Of a DNA stretch of 12,234 nucleotides, positions 6,441 through 12,234 are shown one piece after another. A program made the position numbers and the translations under genes. The DNA comes from Caryophanales bacterium UBA3260 (lineage in GTDB: Bacteria; Bacillota_I; Bacilli_A; RF39; UBA660). The notes under the pieces were generated by a model that was not told where the DNA came from, made no database searches, and worked only from the letters and a program-made list of their open reading frames with translations. Numbering within the stretch: position 1 is the stretch's first letter; each line of letters starts with the position of its first letter. The stretch covers positions 1 to 12,234 of the forward strand of contig DEUO01000005.1 in NCBI GenBank assembly GCA_002362595.1, in the 5' to 3' direction.

Positions 6441-6457
6441 AGAGAAAGGAAATAATT

Positions 6458-7693
6458 ATGAAAGAAATGACTTTATATGAAGAATTAAAATGGCGTGGAT
6501 TAATACAGGATATTAGTAATCCTGAATTAATTGATAAACTTAATACAGGAGGATTAACTTTTTATATTGGAACTGATCCAACAGCAGATTCAATGCATAT
6601 TGGACATTATTCATCATTTTTAATATCTAAAAGATTGGCTAAACATGGTCATCGTCCTTTGTTATTAGTTGGTGGAGCTACTGGTTTAATAGGAGATCCT
6701 AAACCTACTAGCGAAAGACCAATGATTACTAAAGAAGAAGTACAACATAATATTGAAGGATTGGCTAAACAAGCTAAAGAGATATTTGGGTTTGAAGTAG
6801 TTAATAATTATGATTGGACTAAGGATATTAATGTATTAGATTTTTTAAGAGATTATGGTAAGTATTTTAATGTTAATTATATGTTAGCTAAAGATAAGGT
6901 AAAATCTAGATTAGAAACAGGTATTACTTATGCTGAATTCTCTTATATGATATTACAAGCATTAGATTTCTTATATTTATATGAACATTATGATTGTCGG
7001 TTACAAGTAGCTGGTTCAGATCAATGGGGAAATATAACTTCTGGAATAGAATTAATTCGTAAGAAACTTGATAAGGAAGCTTATGGTATGGTTATGCCAC
7101 TTGTAACTGATTCAACTGGTAAGAAGTTTGGTAAAACTGAAGGTAATGCTTTATGGTTAGATAAGAATAAAACTTCTAGTTATGAATTCTATCAATATTT
7201 AATTAATTTAGAAGATTCAATGATTATATCTTATTTAAAAATGTTGACTTTCTTAACTCCTGATGAAATAAATGAAATAGAAAAACAACATTTAGCAGCA
7301 CCTGAAAAGAGAATTGCACAAAGAGAACTTGCAAGATGTATTATTACAGATTTACATGGTGAAGAGGAATTTAAAAAAGCAGAACAAATTAGTAATGCAT
7401 TATTTGGTGGAGATTTAACTGGGTTAAGTGCTGATGATATTATGCTTGGAATGAAAATGGTTCCTTCTATAAAATTAAATGGTGAAGTTAAATTAATTGA
7501 TTTACTTGTAGATAATGGTATTTGTTCATCAAGAAGAGAAGCAAGAGAAATGTTAAGTTCTAATGCAATATCTATAAATAATGAGAAATATAATGATGAA
7601 AATACTATTATAGATAATAAAATAGCTATAGATGGTAAAGTAATAGTAATACGTAAAGGTAAGAAGAAACAATTCTTAGGAATATTTGAATAA
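6458..7693 (+). CDS. tyrS: Tyrosyl-tRNA synthetase
   Basis: Cytoplasmic class I aminoacyl-tRNA synthetase joining tyrosine to tRNA-Tyr with ATP. Its 411 residues fit the usual bacterial TyrRS length. YIGTDPTADSMHIGH (36-50) holds the HIGH motif (47-50). GGATGLIGDP (72-81) and the ITYAEFSYMILQALD and VAGSDQWGN stretches (156-170, 184-192) are the tyrosine- and tRNA-binding core. KFGKTEG (223-229) is the KMSKS-type loop in the form common in TyrRS. The C-terminal ~70 residues (from about 343, LIDLLVDNGICSSRREAREML) form an S4 RNA-binding domain. AAAGGA eight bases before the ATG supports this start. The T-box leader directly upstream controls it, and a shared terminator follows. Nothing is truncated. 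Confidence 0.97.
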   Translation: MKEMTLYEELKWRGLIQDISNPELIDKLNTGGLTFYIGTDPTADSMHIGHYSSFLISKRLAKHGHRPLLLVGGATGLIGDPKPTSERPMITKEEVQHNIEGLAKQAKEIFGFEVVNNYDWTKDINVLDFLRDYGKYFNVNYMLAKDKVKSRLETGITYAEFSYMILQALDFLYLYEHYDCRLQVAGSDQWGNITSGIELIRKKLDKEAYGMVMPLVTDSTGKKFGKTEGNALWLDKNKTSSYEFYQYLINLEDSMIISYLKMLTFLTPDEINEIEKQHLAAPEKRIAQRELARCIITDLHGEEEFKKAEQISNALFGGDLTGLSADDIMLGMKMVPSIKLNGEVKLIDLLVDNGICSSRREAREMLSSNAISINNEKYNDENTIIDNKIAIDGKVIVIRKGKKKQFLGIFE

Positions 7694-7729
7694 CAAAAGA
7701 CGCTTTTGAAGCGTCTTTGTTATTTTTTT
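7692..7729. terminator. Terminator between convergent tyrS and the UbiA-family gene
   Basis: A ten-base stem (AAAGACGCTT with AAGCGTCTTT, loop TTG) extends further with one bulged A and is followed on the plus strand by a seven-T run (7723-7729). It starts in the tyrS stop codon and overlaps the stop codon of the minus-strand gene (7720-7722). On the minus strand the trailing sequence is only moderately U-rich, so it should work best for tyrS but may serve both. Confidence 0.85.
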
Positions 7730-8652
7730 AATGGTAGTAGATCATTATTTATAAATACATCTAGATATTCTATATTAATGTTTATTAGGATTATAAAAAG
7801 AATAAATAGGAAGATTAGATATGCTATTAGTATTTTTTCTTTATATAGTTTTTCTGGTTTTTGTACTGGAGAATCTTTTTTGAATGATATATAGATGTAG
7901 AGACAGAATAAACCGATAAAGAAAGGTATAAATAATATTAGTTCTATTTTATATTTTATTAAGAATATTCCAATAAAGAATACGGCTAGTATAGCGTAGA
8001 ATACTGATGATACTAATAGAGTGTCTTCATTATATGTGGCAAATGATTTACGATATTTACTAGCTGTATTTTTATCATTAATCATTCTATATTCTGAATA
8101 TCTTTTTATTTGCATTAGAAATGTTCCTGTTAGCCAGTAGCCAAGTATAATACTTATTGGGGGAAGGTATGAAGATGTAATTAGAAACCATCCCATTAGA
8201 AATCTTAGTGCGTTATTTATAGATTCACTTAATGAGTCTATGAAAGCTATATCTTTTAAGCGAAATGGTTTGACATTATAAAGGATTCCCATTATCCATA
8301 GAGTTAATTCAGTAATTAAAAAATATTTTGATATGAATGATGATATTATAAGCCCTGATATTGCTAATAAGAAGTATATAGTATAAATAATTTCTTTTTT
8401 TAGTTTATTTACTACGGCACTTCTATTTTTTTTAGTAGGATGATATTTATCAAATTTAGCATCTAACCATTCATTAATAACGTAGTTTGATGATGCTATT
8501 AATGAGGTAGCTAATAAACCAATTAATATTTTTATAAATGTATTAATGTTTATAATGGGATTAGTAAGTAATATTGCTACTACTAAACCAGGTATAATAA
8601 ATAGTTGTTTAATCCAATGATCAAGTCTCATTAATTTTATATATTCTTTCAA
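7720..8652 (-). CDS. UbiA-family prenyltransferase, decaprenyl-phosphate phosphoribosyltransferase-like
   Basis: A 310-residue polytopic membrane protein with about 8-9 hydrophobic segments. YIKLMRLDHWIKQLF at the N-terminus and NEWLDAKFDKYHPTKKNR (60-77) are typical of the UbiA branch that includes mycobacterial DPPR synthase (Rv3806c), whose first motif also runs into HPTK and an Arg. The first Asp-rich motif is N60-E-x2-D64-x3-D68. The second is D139-x3-E143 within YNVKPFRLKDIAFIDS. Such enzymes move a phosphoribosyl or similar group onto a polyprenyl phosphate; the true substrate here cannot be read from sequence. The start is TTG at 8652, chosen for a GGTGA site six bases upstream and because it gives the full N-terminal motif; the ATG at residue 8 would cut into it. 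It lies two bases after the stop of the GT-C gene, so translation is probably coupled. Confidence 0.8.
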   Translation of the reverse strand: MKEYIKLMRLDHWIKQLFIIPGLVVAILLTNPIININTFIKILIGLLATSLIASSNYVINEWLDAKFDKYHPTKKNRSAVVNKLKKEIIYTIYFLLAISGLIISSFISKYFLITELTLWIMGILYNVKPFRLKDIAFIDSLSESINNALRFLMGWFLITSSYLPPISIILGYWLTGTFLMQIKRYSEYRMINDKNTASKYRKSFATYNEDTLLVSSVFYAILAVFFIGIFLIKYKIELILFIPFFIGLFCLYIYISFKKDSPVQKPEKLYKEKILIAYLIFLFILFIILININIEYLDVFINNDLLPLKK

Positions 8653-8654
8653 TT

Positions 8655-10067
8655 TTACTCACCCCTATCTATTTCTTTAGATATGAATATTTGACTAGGA
8701 AAGTCTTCATATCTTGTGTATTCAAAAAATGAAGCGCCATCAAAATAGTAACAGTTAAAATCAGGATGTTCTTCTTCATCGATAGTTGATTTTTGAGATA
8801 CGACAACGATGTCAGCATCAAATACATAATCCCAATTTATTATCTCGTTATTATTGGTTGTTTGGTAGTATTTAGCGTTTTTATGCCAATAATAGAAGCC
8901 ACGATTATCGTCGTAATTTTCGTATATGTTTGTATCTAAATAGGTATTTATATTACTTGTATAGAAACCTACAGCTTTTATTCTTAAATTTTGATAGTCA
9001 TATTTTTTTATTAACTTAGTCATTTCATATGATGGATCAAAATTGAATTTCCAGTCATAACAACTAGTAAATATATTACATGGTAGTTGATAGATAATAT
9101 ATAAAAATATGATTATTTTAAAGTATTTATTATTTTCATTTTTTTGTATCCATGTAATAAAGAGATAGACTATAAATACTATTCCATAGTGCCATGGGCG
9201 ATTATATTTGAATGTTAAGAATATAATGATAGGTAAGAGAGCTATTATTAATTCTATTAAGCCTTTTTTGTTATCTTTATAACTTTTATAAATTAAGAAT
9301 AAGAGTAAAGTTATTCCAATGATATTAAAAATTAATTTAGGTATAGTATTAGTTTTAAATGGTGAGAAGAAGGAAAATGATATTAAGTATAATGTATTTG
9401 TGGGATTGAATTTATTTTCTTTTTGAGGGAATACATAATAAGCAGTAAAGCAAAAAGCAATAAATAATAAAGCTAAGCATATTATGTGTTTTTTATCTTT
9501 TAAGTATTTTTTATCTTTTATAAATTCAAAGAAAATTTTCAAATATATTACACTTGCAAGAAGAAAGGTATAAGCTTCTGTACTTAGTAATAGAAGTAAA
9601 AGTATTGAGAATGTTATTATTTTTTCATGACGTTTATCCCATATTATAGCTATTAAAGCTAAGATAGGTAGTATTAAGCAATAACCTCTACTTATGATAG
9701 TATATTGATAAAATATGAAGTAGGTAAATGGTAGATATATTTTAATCCATTTTGGGAATTTTGAGAAGAATAGAATTAATGCAACACCAATAGAAGAGAA
9801 TATTGTTGATATTATAAAGATATAATTGTATTTAAGACCAAGTGTCTGAAATAATTTTAATATTAAATGCCATAAACATGGGTGACCATCACTATGTAGA
9901 TATGTAAATATTAATTCTTTTATAGATGTATCTCTTGCTAATAACCAAGCATGCCCTTCATCAGCCCATGGTTCATGTTTTAAGCCAATAATAATAGATA
10001 AAGTAATAAATAATATTAGAATAAATAGATATAAAATGTTTTCTTTATTTTTTAAAAAATTTTTCAT
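8655..10067 (-). CDS. GT-C-fold membrane glycosyltransferase (PMT/ArnT-like)
   Basis: A 470-residue protein. Hydrophobic segments fill residues 10-330 (roughly ten helices), then a soluble tail (~340-470) that should be outside the membrane. Right after the first helix comes HEPWADEGHAWLLAR (31-45). Asp36-Glu37 fits the catalytic acidic pair in the first outer loop of GT-C enzymes, which take sugars from polyprenyl-phosphate donors. SDGHPCLWHLILK (59-71) and ISRGYCLILPILAL (125-138) are further features common in this fold. It is the first gene of a two-gene operon with a UbiA-family enzyme that could make its lipid-linked donor. ATG at 10067 is preceded by AAGGTAGTGAG. Family-level assignment is good; the sugar and acceptor are unknown. 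The surface proteins on the left are possible acceptors, but nothing shows this. Confidence 0.7.
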   Translation of the reverse strand: MKNFLKNKENILYLFILILFITLSIIIGLKHEPWADEGHAWLLARDTSIKELIFTYLHSDGHPCLWHLILKLFQTLGLKYNYIFIISTIFSSIGVALILFFSKFPKWIKIYLPFTYFIFYQYTIISRGYCLILPILALIAIIWDKRHEKIITFSILLLLLLSTEAYTFLLASVIYLKIFFEFIKDKKYLKDKKHIICLALLFIAFCFTAYYVFPQKENKFNPTNTLYLISFSFFSPFKTNTIPKLIFNIIGITLLLFLIYKSYKDNKKGLIELIIALLPIIIFLTFKYNRPWHYGIVFIVYLFITWIQKNENNKYFKIIIFLYIIYQLPCNIFTSCYDWKFNFDPSYEMTKLIKKYDYQNLRIKAVGFYTSNINTYLDTNIYENYDDNRGFYYWHKNAKYYQTTNNNEIINWDYVFDADIVVVSQKSTIDEEEHPDFNCYYFDGASFFEYTRYEDFPSQIFISKEIDRGE

Positions 10068-10096
10068 AACTACTCACTACCTTTTTGTACTTATTT

Positions 10097-10126
10097 ATTA
10101 TAGCATTAATATTTCGATTATTTCAA
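10097..10126 (-). promoter_or_regulatory. Promoter of the GT-C/UbiA operon
   Basis: Read on the minus strand: TTGAAA (10121-10126), 18-base spacer, perfect TATAAT (10097-10102) with TG one base upstream of it (extended -10). It lies 29 bases before the ATG at 10067. Confidence 0.65.
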
Positions 10127-10165
10127 TGATGAGGTAATTGATAAGAGATGGTCTATAAAATAAAT

Positions 10166-10194
10166 TTGACAATTGGTTTTTAAAATTTTAAAAT
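10166..10194 (+). promoter_or_regulatory. Promoter of the kinase-like gene, divergent from the GT-C operon
   Basis: A perfect TTGACA (10166-10171), 17-base spacer and TAAAAT (10189-10194). The start codon at 10223 follows an AGGGGGA ribosome binding site (10211-10217). The two divergent promoters share a 155-base gap. Confidence 0.7.
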
Positions 10195-10222
10195 ATCTAA
10201 TTGTTAATTAAGGGGGATTTAT

Positions 10223-11089
10223 ATGTTAAGAGAAAATGTACGTGACTTAAAGGTAGTTGGCGAAGTTAAAAATTGCGAATATTCAAAAATATTAAAGTTA
10301 GAAGATGGACGTATTGCTAAGATAATTTCACCATTTGTATTGATGTTATATATGAGAGCAGGTGCTAGTTTAGAAAGAAAGATAATGGAAGCAGATAGTA
10401 TAGTAGGACTAGATGAATTATATAGACCAACTAGTGCTTTATATTCTAATGGTATGATTACTGGATATACAATGTTAGAAAACAAAGGTATTAATTATAA
10501 TAGATATGATGAGTTACGTACATTAAGAGATAGAACTGATTTATATAAATATGCTAGTATACATTCACAATTAGAAAGTATTGTTAAAAGAGGACATCAT
10601 CAAAGAAATAAGATAGTATTTCCTGATTTAGCTACTTGTGATAATATTTATCTTGATAAAAATGATAATGTAAGTTTGATTGATTATGATGGATTACAAG
10701 TTGGAAGTAATATATCTTTATCTTATTCTACTAATTTAGGAGATGATAGTAATTATTATAATAGTAAGTATAGAAGAGGAAATCTTTTTACTGAAGAGAT
10801 AGATAAAACTAGTTTAATGATGTTATTTTTCTTAGATGTGTTTAATGTTAATTTAAAAGTTATTGGTACAAGGAATCCTGTTGATGGAAAGATAATTACT
10901 TTAAAGGATTTTTTTGATATAATGGAATTTCGTGATGAAAGGATAATTAAAAAGGTAGAGAAAGTTCTTTCTTCTACTGAAGATGGAGAATATTTAGAAG
11001 ATGACTTGTTTAGATTAGCAGATCAATATAGGTTAGAAGCCTATCCAGTATCACCAAGACGTTGTATAAAAAAATTAGTTCGTAAATAA
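10223..11089 (+). CDS. Protein-kinase-like fold protein (hypothetical, possible atypical kinase)
   Basis: A 288-residue soluble protein with no signal peptide. Kinase-like landmarks appear in order: a beta strand pair with Lys33 (GRIAKII), Glu51 or Glu56 in a following helix, a hinge-like YSNGMITGYTM (74-84), FPDLATCDNIYLD (133-145) with Asp135 and Asn141 placed as catalytic-loop Asp and Asn, and VSLIDYDGLQVG (150-161) where Asp154 or Asp156 would be the metal-binding DFG-type Asp. A helix with EEIDKTSLMMLFFLDVF (191-207) resembles the large-lobe F helix. The Gly-rich loop and HRD triad are absent, so it is an atypical or degenerate member. The C-terminus (270-288) is basic. It has its own strong promoter. 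Substrate and role are unknown; I do not recognise a named gene. Confidence 0.55.
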   Translation: MLRENVRDLKVVGEVKNCEYSKILKLEDGRIAKIISPFVLMLYMRAGASLERKIMEADSIVGLDELYRPTSALYSNGMITGYTMLENKGINYNRYDELRTLRDRTDLYKYASIHSQLESIVKRGHHQRNKIVFPDLATCDNIYLDKNDNVSLIDYDGLQVGSNISLSYSTNLGDDSNYYNSKYRRGNLFTEEIDKTSLMMLFFLDVFNVNLKVIGTRNPVDGKIITLKDFFDIMEFRDERIIKKVEKVLSSTEDGEYLEDDLFRLADQYRLEAYPVSPRRCIKKLVRK

Positions 11090-11095
11090 ACACTT

Positions 11096-11137
11096 AAAAA
11101 AAACTCTTTCATAATATATATTGAAAGGAGTTTTTTT
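11096..11137 (+). terminator. Terminator-like hairpin that also buries the next ribosome binding site
   Basis: The arm ending ACTCTTTC (11103-11110) pairs with GAAAGGAGT (11123-11131) with one bulged G, a 12-base loop, and flanking A-run against the T-run 11131-11137. After the kinase-like gene this reads as an intrinsic terminator. The 3' arm also contains AAAGGAG, the ribosome binding site of the small gene starting at 11138, immediately after the T-run. Confidence 0.55.
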
Positions 11138-11329
11138 ATGTATTATAGAAACAGACCTATGTATGATGAGAGATTTGGTGGATTTTTTGTTCCTTTTTTA
11201 TTAGGTGGATTAACTGGTAGTGCAGCGGTCGCTGTTGCAAGACCAAGACCTGTGTATGTTAATCCTACACCTTATTATGGTCCACAGCCACCTTATTATG
11301 GACCTTATCCACCTAGACCTTATTATTAG
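11138..11329 (+). CDS. Small Gly/Pro/Tyr-rich protein (hypothetical)
   Basis: A 63-residue protein: a polar N-terminus with Arg and Tyr (1-12), a short hydrophobic Gly/Ala-rich stretch (13-35, FGGFFVPFLLGGLTGSAA), then a tail rich in Pro, Tyr and Gly with a repeated PPYYGP-type unit (43-63). Similar small proteins occur in Firmicutes as uncharacterised membrane-associated or coat-like proteins; that is recollection, not a search. AAAGGAG seven T's before the ATG supports translation, though it is sequestered in a hairpin. Its last 17 bases overlap the 3' end of the convergent SEDS gene. The ordered composition and the ribosome binding site argue that it is real. Confidence 0.6.
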   Translation: MYYRNRPMYDERFGGFFVPFLLGGLTGSAAVAVARPRPVYVNPTPYYGPQPPYYGPYPPRPYY

Positions 11330-12234
11330 AGATTAAATTAATTGATAATCCTATTATGAAGTATAAGGTTATTAAGTATGAGCCGCCATATGATAAGAAT
11401 GGTAAAGGAATACCCATAATAGGAATAAGTGATAGATTCATTAAGATGTTATAGAATATTTGGAATGTTAACATATTTAATACTATATTATTATAGATGT
11501 TAGATATGTTTTTTCTTTTATCTAAGTGATAGATGTAATAGTATATTATTAAGAAGAAAGATATTATTATAGTTATGAATGCTTTAGTATGATATTTACT
11601 TATTATGGAAGCAAATATTAAGTCATTATGGTTTTCTGGTATGTATAGAAGGTTATGGGAACCTATAGATATTAGGGAATTTATGTTTTGAATGTTATTT
11701 TGTTCTTTGAATGATATTAGTCTATCTATACGGTAGAATATTTTGGGACCATATATGTTTATAAGTAAGTTTTTGTTAGTTATGTATATTGTTATATGGA
11801 GTAATATTATTATAGTTATTATAGATATTATTGTTATTATCTTTTTAGAGCTTATTTTGAGGTGTTTTAATGTTGTTAGGAGAATGATTAAGTAGAAGAT
11901 TATTGCTCCTGTATCAGGCTCTAAAAAGGTTAATATACTAGGTATTATTGTTAGAATAAGTAGATGAATAAATGATTTATTTTTTAAGGTTAAATATGAT
12001 AGATATATAAGAAGAGATAGTTTAGTTATTTCACTAGGTTGAATAGATATATTAAATATTTGTAACCATGCTTTAGCACCATGTGCTTCTTTACCAAATA
12101 TTAAGACAATTATTAGTAATATTATTGATAGATAGTATAAATATTTTATAGATTTAAAGATAGTATGGTAGTTTATTTTTGATATAATGAATAGAATTAT
12201 GTAACTTATAGATATGTATATTAGTTGACGGTTA
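11313..12234 (-). CDS. SEDS-family (FtsW/RodA) peptidoglycan glycosyltransferase, N-terminus outside window
   Basis: An open minus-strand frame runs from the right edge to a TAG at 11313-11315, giving 306 residues. Motifs identify the SEDS family of polytopic membrane enzymes that polymerise lipid II. NRQLIYI at the left end fits the start of helix 2. HGAKAWLQIFNISIQPSE (51-68) is the family's GAKxW...QPSE signature. LEPDTGAI corresponds to PDxGT, and YGPKIFYRIDRL to the next helix. PENHNDLIF keeps the Asp of the PExHxDFIF segment, thought to be catalytic. GIPLPFLSYGGSYL near the C-terminus is the terminal signature. Roughly 60 residues with the first helix are missing beyond 12234. The stretch between SIGS and PENH is shorter than usual and lacks the normal GGxxGxG run. 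FtsW and RodA cannot be told apart here. It overlaps the convergent 63-residue gene by 17 bases. Confidence 0.85.
   Translation of the reverse strand, partial: NRQLIYISISYIILFIISKINYHTIFKSIKYLYYLSIILLIIVLIFGKEAHGAKAWLQIFNISIQPSEITKLSLLIYLSYLTLKNKSFIHLLILTIIPSILTFLEPDTGAIIFYLIILLTTLKHLKISSKKIITIISIITIIILLHITIYITNKNLLINIYGPKIFYRIDRLISFKEQNNIQNINSLISIGSHNLLYIPENHNDLIFASIISKYHTKAFITIIISFFLIIYYYIYHLDKRKNISNIYNNIVLNMLTFQIFYNILMNLSLIPIMGIPLPFLSYGGSYLITLYFIIGLSINLISNNKV

Noticed and set aside
7706..7894. 62-residue plus-strand frame after tyrS
   Set aside because: Lies opposite the UbiA-family gene and starts inside the terminator hairpin; no ribosome binding site.
10219..10485. 88-residue minus-strand frame opposite the kinase-like gene
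   Set aside because: Covers the start of a gene with a strong promoter and ribosome binding site; no signal of its own.

Overview
The window is AT-rich, densely coded DNA that looks like a low-GC Gram-positive-type bacterium (a Bacillota / Mycoplasmatota-like relative). The support is the A/T-ending codons, strong purine-rich ribosome binding sites, U-tract hairpin terminators, a T-box leader in front of tyrS, and surface proteins with TasA/camelysin-type 'SipW-cognate' signal peptides. Every real gene reads through in the standard code, with Trp as TGG. A SEDS-family (FtsW/RodA) gene on the right edge indicates a peptidoglycan wall, so this is not a wall-less mycoplasma. No mobile element, rRNA, tRNA or CRISPR array is visible. 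The lineage is inference; I cannot name a species.

Region 1 (1-4116) is a tandemly duplicated two-gene surface-protein locus. Each unit is a small membrane-anchored protein gene followed by a large exported protein gene with a [AG]TYAWFT-type signal peptide. The window opens on the last three codons and stop of an upstream copy of the small gene. Then come large protein A (33-1532), a terminator, a 340-base regulatory gap holding a promoter flanked by inverted repeats, the complete small gene (1873-2583), large protein B (2599-4065) and a terminator. The two large proteins are almost identical at both ends, also at DNA level, and diverge in the middle. The small protein shares landmark motifs with them and looks like a reduced member of the same family. 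The likely product is an extracellular fibre or surface layer of the TasA/camelysin type, but no SipW peptidase lies in the window.

Region 2 (4149-6281) has its own promoter and encodes a 691-residue surface protein with an N-terminal membrane segment, a Cys-containing domain, a Pro-rich linker, four cadherin-like beta-sandwich repeats and a C-terminal transmembrane anchor.

Region 3 (6271-7729) is tyrS with a promoter, a short and unusually built T-box leader, and a terminator shared with the convergent operon. Region 4 (7720-10126, minus strand) is a two-gene operon for a GT-C-fold membrane glycosyltransferase and a UbiA-family prenyltransferase resembling decaprenyl-phosphate phosphoribosyltransferase. 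Together they suggest making and using a polyprenyl-phosphate-linked sugar outside the membrane.

Region 5 (10166-11329) has a divergent promoter, a protein-kinase-like protein, and a tiny Gly/Pro/Tyr-rich protein whose ribosome binding site is buried in a terminator-like hairpin. Region 6 (11313-12234, minus strand) is the C-terminal ~306 residues of a divergent SEDS glycosyltransferase, running off the right edge. Overall this is a cell-envelope neighbourhood (surface fibre, adhesin-like protein, glycan transfer, wall synthesis) with one housekeeping gene inside it.
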